Origin: Promethearchaeota archaeon
GTDB lineage: Archaea > Asgardarchaeota > Lokiarchaeia > Sigynarchaeales > SOKP01
DNA: 64,000 bases
Assembly (NCBI GenBank): GCA_019058515.1
Contig: JAHPYY010000092.1
Coordinates: forward strand, 1-64,000
Reading direction: 5' to 3'
Within the stretch, counting starts at the first letter, position 1. The number at the start of each line of letters is the position of its first letter. Made by a program: the position numbers and the translations under genes. The notes under the pieces were generated by a model, which had not been told where the DNA came from, made no database searches, and was given only the letters and a program-made list of their open reading frames with translations. This document shows positions 51,258 through 59,491 of the stretch, piece by piece.

Positions 51258-53036
51258 TTATATCAATAGCCTTTTAATCCTCTCATCCAAAATCGATTTG
51301 GCTTTATCCTCAATAGATTGATTAAAATATGTACTATAAGGTGGATAGACAATGGATTTTTTAAGAGCAGATTGAGTTTTAGTGTCAAAAAAACTTTTTT
51401 GAGGATTATCTGGTCTTAAAAGAATGTAATTCAAGTGGTCTAGAGCTTTTTTTAAAGAATAAAACGGGTAAACATATTGTTTTAATGGCTTTTTTCTGTG
51501 GTAATTATAATCTGCGTAATAAACTATGAATTTTGAGAAAAAATTAATGGGTTTATTGGTTTTCCATAAGAGAATTTTTCTAGCCGAGTTTTCTCCGCTC
51601 CATCGAACTTCGAATACCAACCTGACTAAAATCTTGCTTTTTGGCAATACTTCCGTTTCGCTCTTTGATGTAGGAGTCTCAACGGGTTTTAAGTTGTAAA
51701 CTTGATTGACGCTAATATCTTCGTAAATTGGAGATTTAGGATTAATATATTCAAGAGATTTAAAAATTTCATTATTCACAGGAGTTCTTAAAATATCATA
51801 AAATGGGCTGATAAGCGAAATAAAATTGGTTATATTTTTAATTTTCCATCCATTTATGGTAAATTTTAACGACATTTTTAATTTCGGATTTCCCTCGTAG
51901 TCCTCTGAAATGAGATCAAGGTACTTTATCTGGATTACATATTTTGGCTTGACAAACCGGAACGCTCTTCCCTCTTTGTTTGTTTCTCTGTAACTGGAGA
52001 GCGTGATGTCTTTACTTAGGAGGTTGTAGAAGTCTATTCTCTGTTCTTCAGAAAAACCCCCTCCTACAATGCCCAAAACTTGATATGAACCGTCTTCTTG
52101 CATTAAAGCCATCAATAAAGCACTTATTGAGTTTTGGCCCTTTATTCGTTTTTCCTTTAACATTTCCACATATCCAATAATAACTGCATCAATTGTGTGA
52201 ACTTCCTTTACCTTATACAGCTTATTGTAGGGATCGTGGATCACAATGCCTTCTTGTTTTTCTTCTATAACCCATTTTTTGTATACGTCTAAGAGGTTTT
52301 TACTTTCTACACTAGTAAGATATTTAATAACTTTTACTTTTTTCTTTTTCCTTCTTGGAAACATAAAATCGACAATTTTTAACCGACTTTCATAACATAA
52401 CCCTTTAAAATCTATTTCATTTAACTGTAGAATGTCAAATACATCATAATGAATCTGGTTTAAAGACTCTAGATCCGTAGGGCTTTTTGTTATTTTTATA
52501 AAGTCAGATGCTCGAGGTCTATAGCCCTCTCTAGAAATATCCGCGTGTAATTCGCCTGCTAGAACTAACCTCGATATTTCTCCTGTGAATGAATTGAGTT
52601 TTTTGCTTCCAATAGAATTAAGTAGTAGATTTTGCAGCTCTTGTCTTTCATTAGGATTGGAATTAATTTTTCCAATTCTTCTATTAATCTGCTTATCGAC
52701 AGATAAATTATATCTTGTTCTTCCAAACGGAGCATTGACGAAGATTGACATAGGTTCGTTGCTTGTATCGTAGTAAAAAAGGTTAAATTCTCCGTCCTTC
52801 TTTAGGGTGACGATTGAATCATCAGAGAATTGGCTAAATCGGTTGCTTTTTGGATTAAGAAAGTAAGGATTAATCGCTATCATACGCTTTAATTGATATT
52901 TTTTATACTGATTCGCTAGTTTTAAAATTTCTTTATGAGCGCTGTTAACTTTACCAAGAAAATACCTTCCTAAGCTATCGTCGAACTCCTTATCTGGGGA
53001 TTCCACAATTTTTTGATCAATACTCAATTTAATCAC
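51258..53036 (-). CDS. ATP-dependent DNA/RNA ligase-like protein
   Basis: This 592-residue protein has the nucleotidyltransferase motifs of ATP-dependent ligases: KKDG (79-82, Lys79 the adenylation site), GELHAD (Glu162), DVFDIL (motif IIIa, about 198-203), EGIVIHDP (motif IV, Glu262) and YKVKEVHTIDAVIIG (motif V, Lys275/277). An OB-like part and a further C-terminal domain of about 150 residues, not recognised, follow. It lacks the N-terminal DNA-binding domain of archaeal replicative LigI-type ligases. It starts at GTG 53036, overlapping by 8 bases the stop of the 53029-53772 gene, in a three-gene leftward operon divergent from the Dna2-like/Mre11/Rad50 operon. A repair ligase is likely. 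Confidence 0.75.
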   Translation of the reverse strand: MIKLSIDQKIVESPDKEFDDSLGRYFLGKVNSAHKEILKLANQYKKYQLKRMIAINPYFLNPKSNRFSQFSDDSIVTLKKDGEFNLFYYDTSNEPMSIFVNAPFGRTRYNLSVDKQINRRIGKINSNPNERQELQNLLLNSIGSKKLNSFTGEISRLVLAGELHADISREGYRPRASDFIKITKSPTDLESLNQIHYDVFDILQLNEIDFKGLCYESRLKIVDFMFPRRKKKKVKVIKYLTSVESKNLLDVYKKWVIEEKQEGIVIHDPYNKLYKVKEVHTIDAVIIGYVEMLKEKRIKGQNSISALLMALMQEDGSYQVLGIVGGGFSEEQRIDFYNLLSKDITLSSYRETNKEGRAFRFVKPKYVIQIKYLDLISEDYEGNPKLKMSLKFTINGWKIKNITNFISLISPFYDILRTPVNNEIFKSLEYINPKSPIYEDISVNQVYNLKPVETPTSKSETEVLPKSKILVRLVFEVRWSGENSARKILLWKTNKPINFFSKFIVYYADYNYHRKKPLKQYVYPFYSLKKALDHLNYILLRPDNPQKSFFDTKTQSALKKSIVYPPYSTYFNQSIEDKAKSILDERIKRLLI

Positions 53037-53772
53037 TCAACTTAAAAGTAGTGCCGTGAATTACTAGTGAATATTTAGATTGTTCGATTCTTCCTTCTAA
53101 AAAACCGTAAAAAGGAGTCATTCCCGTTCGAATCACTAATTTTTGAGGAATTTTATTTACAACTGGTGCAACAAACACGAGTTTGTTTAAATCATGTAAA
53201 ATTTTAGCCATTTTATACAAAAAGTCGAAAGTTAAACCGCTAGTGTGGATTAGCTGATAACTACGATCGAAGGACCATGTTTTCAACGCTTCTTTTTTAT
53301 CTACAAAGTATTTTTTAATCCATACAATAGGTATATCTTCATCATTTATATTTGAGAAAACTTGTTTCTTAATTCGGTGTTCGCAATACACACCACCACA
53401 TTGTTCACAGGGAATTATTTGTCCTGTTATATCTTTTTTTATGACATACTCGGTGAAATTGTAACATAATTCGTCCTCGCTGATCAATAATATATTAGTC
53501 GTTCCCGGAACTATCTTTCCAGTTAATTCTAAGTCAATTTCCTCATCTCTCTCTTTAAAATCTACAGTTAAATCAATATAGTTTTTTAATTTTGAAATGA
53601 AAGCGTTTTTGGGAGGAAATATTCCTAAGGACACATTTTTAACGGGCTTACCTTTCTTGGTTTTAGTTATTTTCACTTTTTTTTTATACCGCCTAAAGGC
53701 TAAAACTTTCGCATTTTGGTTAGGATCCTCACCTGTAATATGTAATTCAAATGTTTTATTGTCAATTTCGAT
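53029..53772 (-). CDS. Unknown protein of the repair island, apparent ATC start
   Basis: This protein is not recognised. The in-frame sequence upstream of the first standard start (GTG 53676) stays open and reads like protein (NIEIDNKTFELHITGED). It is closed only by the TAA of the previous gene. No ATG, GTG or TTG occurs there, but a GAGGGGTG ribosome site (minus strand, 53788-53781) lies 8 bases before ATC at 53772, so initiation at ATC, giving 247 residues, is the best reading. The protein has a Cys/His cluster in the middle (CEQCGGVYCEH) that could bind zinc, and a basic N-terminal part. The last 8 bases overlap the ligase start, so the two are coupled. Confidence 0.5.
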   Translation of the reverse strand: MEIDNKTFELHITGEDPNQNAKVLAFRRYKKKVKITKTKKGKPVKNVSLGIFPPKNAFISKLKNYIDLTVDFKERDEEIDLELTGKIVPGTTNILLISEDELCYNFTEYVIKKDITGQIIPCEQCGGVYCEHRIKKQVFSNINDEDIPIVWIKKYFVDKKEALKTWSFDRSYQLIHTSGLTFDFLYKMAKILHDLNKLVFVAPVVNKIPQKLVIRTGMTPFYGFLEGRIEQSKYSLVIHGTTFKLSD

Positions 53773-53780
53773 ATTTAATG

Positions 53781-53788
53781 CACCCCTC
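53781..53788 (-). promoter_or_regulatory. Shine-Dalgarno site deciding an ATC start
   Basis: On the minus strand this reads GAGGGGTG, a strong archaeal ribosome site. It lies between the TAA of the 53791-54648 gene and codon ATC at 53772-53770 with 8-base spacing, and there is no standard start codon in frame for another 96 bases. It is the main support for a non-standard start. Confidence 0.5.
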
Positions 53789-53790
53789 GA

Positions 53791-54648
53791 TTATATAGAT
53801 AAGTCAAACTCGAAATCCTCCTCAATCTCAATTAAATCATCCATTTTAGTTTCCCTTCCTATAAAGAGTGGTTCAATTTTTCTTCCTACATTCATCAAGA
53901 TAAAATTTCGCTCGTCTTCTTTTATTACTTGCAAAAACGCGTTCATGGGTTCATACGACTCGTAATAATTAAAAGGAAAAGAGTAATAATGAGATTCTAC
54001 CTCGTTTTCCAACTCTAGCAATTTTGTCAGTAAATTCATAGACTTTTCTTCGTGAGGAAATAAGACATACCTATTTAAGACTTCGAAATCTAAGGCACCG
54101 TTAATATTAACTATATCTTTTAGCAATATTTTATTTTGAGAATTTTTTAAAAATAAACTTGAATTAATAGGTTTTAGCTTAATACCTTCTTTAGTATAGA
54201 ATGTAAGCTCACTTTTTCTAACATAATTTCCTTCCTCATCAATCTTTACTTTTCCTTTCGAAATACCACTATGAATTTTTTTTTCAATTACCTTATTATT
54301 TAAACCTGTAGCTATTTCTTTCTTAGTGAGTTTACCTTCACCCTCAAAGGTTTGACTAGGTAAAAATATATTATTATCTTGAAGAGTTAGCGAAGCTATT
54401 GAACAGGATCTCATTTTTTCATCTAATTTTTCACTCGATTTAGAACCATATTTCTTTTTTTCGGATAAATTTACTATATAAAAAAGGAATCTTGTTTTAT
54501 CTAGCTCAAACATGACATTCCTAGTCGTTTTGGATATTGACTCTTCCAATTCTGCAATTGAAAATTCTTTTGTCATTCCTTGAGGTACTGAATCCTGACT
54601 TAAAACTTGTACAGGAGCAGTATCCTCAAAGTCTTTTTGTTCTGCCAT
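53791..54648 (-). CDS. Unknown protein of the repair island, Ku-sized
   Basis: This 285-residue protein is not recognised. It is acidic at both ends, with Lys/Glu-rich middle segments (KLTKKEIATGL, KGKVKIDEEGNYV) and alternating hydrophobic patterns typical of beta-barrels. The length, the position next to a ligase and parts such as KDIVNI followed about 15 residues later by RYVLFPHEEKSMNLLTKLLE recall the core of Ku (DIV...YYLAP...ALLREAL), but the N-terminal Ku signature is missing. A Ku-like role is therefore only a suggestion. It is the first gene of the leftward operon, starting at ATG 54648. Confidence 0.5.
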   Translation of the reverse strand: MAEQKDFEDTAPVQVLSQDSVPQGMTKEFSIAELEESISKTTRNVMFELDKTRFLFYIVNLSEKKKYGSKSSEKLDEKMRSCSIASLTLQDNNIFLPSQTFEGEGKLTKKEIATGLNNKVIEKKIHSGISKGKVKIDEEGNYVRKSELTFYTKEGIKLKPINSSLFLKNSQNKILLKDIVNINGALDFEVLNRYVLFPHEEKSMNLLTKLLELENEVESHYYSFPFNYYESYEPMNAFLQVIKEDERNFILMNVGRKIEPLFIGRETKMDDLIEIEEDFEFDLSI

Positions 54649-54970
54649 TTAACTATAGAAGTTTTTAATCGCCTTACAAATATTATGCATTATTTTCTAT
54701 CAACATTCTATGTTGAATCTTCACCTAACATATAGAATATCAACTGCACATATTTAAATTAATTTCATATAATTTGAAGAACCTACAGGTATTTTTGTAT
54801 GAACAATGCTCGCTTAAATTATTAATCTGTGAGTCTGAAACATTTTAAAAGAAATATCGTTTACATTCTATATAGACCAAAGATTTTGTAAGAGCTGATG
54901 TTTCGAATTTACTCCGCAAGATTCTTCATATTGCATTTTAAGAGTTATAATTAAATCTCATTAGAGAATT
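54649..54970. promoter_or_regulatory. Divergent control region of the repair island with repeated ATTCTAT motif
   Basis: This 322-base region lies between the two outward-facing repair operons. The motif ATTCTAT(A/G)T occurs three times: 54705-54713 (forward), 54730-54738 (reverse complement, ATATAGAAT) and 54865-54873 (forward, within palindrome TCTATATAGA). The first two form an imperfect inverted repeat. The spacing and palindromic nature suggest a shared operator controlling both operons. No ORF was recognised. Confidence 0.4.
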
Positions 54971-57900
54971 ATGCCTTCAAATAATTTTAATAAACAATTA
55001 TTAACTCGTTATATAGAATCTGAGTGTGAAAGACAGTTATTTTTGGATCTCGCTCAAGCTTTCCCTCATTACTGGTATACTGATAGGCGTAACATTAAAT
55101 ATACTAAATTCAGAAGGAAACAATCCGATTTTTTAAAAACTCTAGGAAATATCTATGAAGATAATGTCTACAACTCAATTAGAAAGTTTCACTCTGCAAA
55201 ATATAATAAAGGAAAGTTTAATTCTATCGATGAAACTTATATTAATCCGTCGGTTTTTCTTGATTTATACGATGAGTTAAAAGAATCTCCCTCGAAGCAT
55301 TTGATGTTGCTCGAATATCAATTTGAGACACCTGAATCCTTTCTTAAAGATATCTTTCCCACTAGGAATAATATACATGAAATTCCCGTAAATTTTTCCG
55401 AACAGAGACCCGATATAATTATTATTCGAAAGTTAAATAAAATTCACGATCAGAACATCATTGAACTTAGATATGATGGTACCATCAAAGAGATCAAGGA
55501 AAGCGAATACGATTCGAGGTTTTCCATTAATATCATCGATATAAAGAATGTAAGAGAAGACCATATTGGTAAAAAGCAGTTCCTCGAGATTTTTTACTAT
55601 ATGTGGACTTTGTCTTATTACCTTAAGGAACACAAACTTGATACAAAGTATTTTATTAATGTGAATTCCAATGGAATCTTTCCTCAATATGAGACTAATG
55701 AGCTAGAGGCAATATCCAATGTAGAGGACATTTTCTCTTACATAGTTGAAATAAAATGGGAAGAGTCATATCAAATTTTTGTTGATCTTATGTCTAATAT
55801 CAAGACCTTATGGCTTTCATGCCCAAGATCGATAGAATCCGTCCCTTTAAACATCCAATCTAGCTGTGGATATTGTTATTACCTAGAGGATTGTAAAACC
55901 ATTCTTGGAATGGATGGGAATCGTAAACCTAATGATTGGTCCCTAAAACTTCTCCCTTATACTTCTTCCTCAATCGCCCAACAATTAGAAGATAAAGGAT
56001 TTCATACCATTGGAGATATATTATCCAAAATTGATTCGATTCAAATTGGTAATATTCCAGAACCGCTATATTCTGAGCTTCCCTTACTAAAATTGAAAGC
56101 GAAGGCTATAGTTTATAATGATATCATGAAACCAACAGCAGGATATACTCATACATATTCCATTCCGCGATTCTCCCCTCTTTCAATAACTTTTGCAGTT
56201 GAGACCGATCCTGCTAATGAACGAGTATTTGCTTTTGCTATCTATTTAAATATTTCAGTTACTCCAAATACTCCTTATATTGGAATATTCGATAATTGGT
56301 GGAAAATATGGAGGATCGCTATTGAAGAAAATACGAAGCCTGTGGATATTCATAACAAACTTAATCAATATCTAATTAGAGAAATTTCAGTTAGAAATAC
56401 TGAATATTTCTTGAACCTTTTAATTAAATTAAAGAAGAATTTTCGAATTTACCTCAAAGGAGATAACACAAAAACTGGTTCGAAAAGAAATAGAACGCAA
56501 ATTATTTATTTTTTCTCCACGGTAAACGACGGACATACTAATGAAACAGAAGCTGAATTCACAATAAAAATAATTGAGAAGTTGTATCTAATTTTTGAAC
56601 TATGCAATATAATAGAAAATCACATTGTGGTCGAAGGATTTAAGGAAAGAACCTACTTTGGACCTAGGACTAGTCTTTTTTACTGGGCCTCGAGACAATT
56701 GGAAAATTTCCAAAATATGTTAGAAAGAAATTTGCAATATATTACTAATGATCCTCGAGTATGGGGTCACTTTATGTCCATTATTTCCCTTTTCTCTCCA
56801 TCCGATTCAGAAGTAACCCATCCGTATCAGCATAAAAAACTTTACAATGTTCAAACATTCGTAGAGACAATATTGGGTTACCCTAGTGTAATAAATTATA
56901 CTTGGCACGAAATTGGTTTTAAATTTCTTAAACACAAGTATCCCAGTAATCGTAGATTTTGGATTCCACATTTTAATTACATGGATTTTAATAATTGGTA
57001 CGAGATGGTATCAGAGACTAATTCTCAAGGAAAAAATAAAATGAAAAAAGAGATAAAAAGGCAGATAATGCATAAAGTGCGAACAATCAATGATTTAAAG
57101 AATAAGTTCCAGAGAGAAAGTAGGACTTCAATTTCAAAGTATTCTCGTTCTATCAGTGAAAAGGAAGTAAAGGGTATTTTTCTACCTCAGGAATTTCACT
57201 CATTAGCTCAAGTTTGGTATGTATTTTCTAAGTTAACGGGTTCAAGAGATCAGATGGATACGGAACATTATCGAGTTATGTATCCCGAATATAGTATTGG
57301 TAAATTGGTGGCAGCAAAAGCGTCTAATTTAAAACTTCATAAAAATAGATTTGGTAAATATTATTATACATTTGAAATTCGAAATTTATCAAGCAATATT
57401 AAAATGAATCTAGGAGATCGTATGTTACTAATACCAAATGAAAAGCGGGATATCGTTGTCGGAAGATTTCCAAGTCTCTGGGAAATCATGATTGAGAGAT
57501 TGATTTGGCGTAAACAAATAAACGGCTATTATGTTCGAACTATAGAAACAAATATTAATTTTTTCAATAAGATTAAGGAAGACGAGAAAATTAAGATTGA
57601 TCCATACGATTTAATTTGGTATTTATATCCTACCACTATAGATGCTTGGTCGAAGAAACTTTACAATCCAAATGGATTGTTAAACCGATATAACCTCGGT
57701 AACTCTTGGTTAGGTCATTGGTTAGCTTTTCAATGGAAGATCAGAGCGAAGCAGGAATTAAGATGGCCTAATTCATGGGTGTTTAATTCCCACACTTATT
57801 ACATGTTTGTTCCAAATTTTTTAATTTCCCATGTTTTGAAAACTCAACCTCAACAAGATCTTTTAACGCCTATTTACCCCTCTCCAGATTCTTCTCAAAA

Positions 57901-59491
57901 AAAAGCAATAAACTTGGCTTTGAACAATGTTATCTTTGGAATCCAAGGTCCACCTGGTACTGGAAAATCCCAAACTATTGCGGCTTTAATTGACGAGTAT
58001 TATCATAGATCAGTACTTAAGGGAAAAAGGAAAATTAAAATATTAATTACTGCGTTTTCTTATGCCGCGATCCGCGTTTTAATCGAAAAAATTAGAGCAG
58101 GAATAGATCAAAGCGGTAATTCAACCAAAACATCCCAATTGCAATTAATTTTTCTACGATCACCTCAGCAAAAACCTATAGAATCGAAGGTAGGGTTACG
58201 TACAGTAGACGACTTAGTAAGAGTTGGACAAACATGGAAACTTAACAACCAAACTAGATCAGTGACTTCGACCCATCTATTAGAAGAATCTTTAGAAGAT
58301 AGCTATATAATATTTGCTAACGCACATCAACTTTATCACTTACCGGAAAGAACTGACGAAAATTTTGCTTTTGACCTGATTTGTGTTGATGAAGCCAGCC
58401 AGCTTCCAGTTGATCACTTCTTATCAAGTTTACAATTTGTATATCAACAAGATATTCGTTTAAAAAAACCAGATAATGCAGGTAGTCCTGGTAAAAAAAT
58501 ACATAATGTTGATCTTGTAAAAAATTTAAAAATAGCGACTACACTAAAGGAAGAAAAATTAACCAAGATCGTAATTGTGGGGGATTACAACCAACTTCCT
58601 CCCGTTCAACCCGTTCCACCGCCTAAAAATTTAGAAAAGGTTCTCGAAAGTGTGTTTGCGTATTATGTAAAATATCACGAGATTCCAAATTCTCAACTTG
58701 AAGTTAATTATCGCTCTCATAAAGACATCGTAGGATTTACATCCTTCTTAGGGATATATAAAAATTTAAAAGCAAGCCCGCAAAGCGCTGAGCGAGTTAT
58801 CGAAGGAAACTTAAATCAAATCTCAAGCTCTTGGATTAAACAAATTCTTGATCCTCATAAAGTTGTAGTCACTCTAATACATAGTAGGAAATACGAAATT
58901 GGAGTAAGTTTAATTGAGGCGGAATTAGTAGTGAGACTGCTTTTAGCTTACTATTCTATGAATAAACCAACCAACGCTGATTCAGAAAGAGCATTTTGGA
59001 AAAAAAAAGTTGGTGTGGTTGCACCTCATAACGCTCAAGGGAGATTAATAATTCGGCGCGTTTTTAATCAATTAACTGAGCATCCAAACAATTTAAGTAA
59101 GTTAAGGACCACAGAATTAATGTATTTATTAAAACGCGCTATCGTGTCTGTGGAAAAGTTTCAAGGATCTGATAGGGATTTAATAATATCTTCAATAGGA
59201 ATCTCGGATAAAGATCAACTAACAGAAGAATGCGAGTTTATTTATAACATAAATAGGTTTAATGTGTTAACATCTAGAGCTAAAAGTAAAGTAATATTAA
59301 TAGCAAGTGAATATTTTCTTAAATTTATTCCAAAAGATAGGAAACTAATGTACGAGGCAGCTCAGATTCGGAAATTTGCCTATAAATATTGCAATACTAA
59401 GCAAAATTTATCAATAGAAAGTGAAGAAAACAAAACAGAAATTATTACAATGAGGTATAGAGAATCTGTATTAAGAGGTGATACTATATAA
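54971..59491 (+). CDS. Dna2-like nuclease-helicase (PD-(D/E)XK nuclease with four-Cys Fe-S site and SF1 helicase)
   Basis: This 1506-residue protein begins with a RecB/Cas4/Dna2-type nuclease: Asp148 (RPDIIII), then Asp190-x-Lys192 (IIDIKNV) and QFLEIFYYM. The iron-sulfur staple is formed by Cys19 and Cys299/302/308, a CX2CX5C group with the spacing I recall for Dna2. A middle region of several hundred residues includes an RNase H-like-looking part and is otherwise unrecognised. The C-terminal SF1 (UPF1/DNA2-like) helicase has Walker A GPPGTGKS (993-1000), DEAS (1140-1143), GDYNQLPP (1204-1211), NYRSH, APHNAQG and EKFQGSD. It probably resects DNA ends. It is followed by mre11 (stop and start overlap) and rad50. 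Confidence 0.85.
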   Translation: MPSNNFNKQLLTRYIESECERQLFLDLAQAFPHYWYTDRRNIKYTKFRRKQSDFLKTLGNIYEDNVYNSIRKFHSAKYNKGKFNSIDETYINPSVFLDLYDELKESPSKHLMLLEYQFETPESFLKDIFPTRNNIHEIPVNFSEQRPDIIIIRKLNKIHDQNIIELRYDGTIKEIKESEYDSRFSINIIDIKNVREDHIGKKQFLEIFYYMWTLSYYLKEHKLDTKYFINVNSNGIFPQYETNELEAISNVEDIFSYIVEIKWEESYQIFVDLMSNIKTLWLSCPRSIESVPLNIQSSCGYCYYLEDCKTILGMDGNRKPNDWSLKLLPYTSSSIAQQLEDKGFHTIGDILSKIDSIQIGNIPEPLYSELPLLKLKAKAIVYNDIMKPTAGYTHTYSIPRFSPLSITFAVETDPANERVFAFAIYLNISVTPNTPYIGIFDNWWKIWRIAIEENTKPVDIHNKLNQYLIREISVRNTEYFLNLLIKLKKNFRIYLKGDNTKTGSKRNRTQIIYFFSTVNDGHTNETEAEFTIKIIEKLYLIFELCNIIENHIVVEGFKERTYFGPRTSLFYWASRQLENFQNMLERNLQYITNDPRVWGHFMSIISLFSPSDSEVTHPYQHKKLYNVQTFVETILGYPSVINYTWHEIGFKFLKHKYPSNRRFWIPHFNYMDFNNWYEMVSETNSQGKNKMKKEIKRQIMHKVRTINDLKNKFQRESRTSISKYSRSISEKEVKGIFLPQEFHSLAQVWYVFSKLTGSRDQMDTEHYRVMYPEYSIGKLVAAKASNLKLHKNRFGKYYYTFEIRNLSSNIKMNLGDRMLLIPNEKRDIVVGRFPSLWEIMIERLIWRKQINGYYVRTIETNINFFNKIKEDEKIKIDPYDLIWYLYPTTIDAWSKKLYNPNGLLNRYNLGNSWLGHWLAFQWKIRAKQELRWPNSWVFNSHTYYMFVPNFLISHVLKTQPQQDLLTPIYPSPDSSQKKAINLALNNVIFGIQGPPGTGKSQTIAALIDEYYHRSVLKGKRKIKILITAFSYAAIRVLIEKIRAGIDQSGNSTKTSQLQLIFLRSPQQKPIESKVGLRTVDDLVRVGQTWKLNNQTRSVTSTHLLEESLEDSYIIFANAHQLYHLPERTDENFAFDLICVDEASQLPVDHFLSSLQFVYQQDIRLKKPDNAGSPGKKIHNVDLVKNLKIATTLKEEKLTKIVIVGDYNQLPPVQPVPPPKNLEKVLESVFAYYVKYHEIPNSQLEVNYRSHKDIVGFTSFLGIYKNLKASPQSAERVIEGNLNQISSSWIKQILDPHKVVVTLIHSRKYEIGVSLIEAELVVRLLLAYYSMNKPTNADSERAFWKKKVGVVAPHNAQGRLIIRRVFNQLTEHPNNLSKLRTTELMYLLKRAIVSVEKFQGSDRDLIISSIGISDKDQLTEECEFIYNINRFNVLTSRAKSKVILIASEYFLKFIPKDRKLMYEAAQIRKFAYKYCNTKQNLSIESEENKTEIITMRYRESVLRGDTI
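59475..59481 (+). promoter_or_regulatory. Shine-Dalgarno site deciding an ATA start for mre11
   Basis: GAGGTGA lies inside the end of the helicase gene, 6 bases before codon ATA (59488-59490). The next standard start codon in frame, TTG 59527, would cut away the first phosphodiesterase motif (DLH), so the ribosome site argues for an ATA start. Confidence 0.55.
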
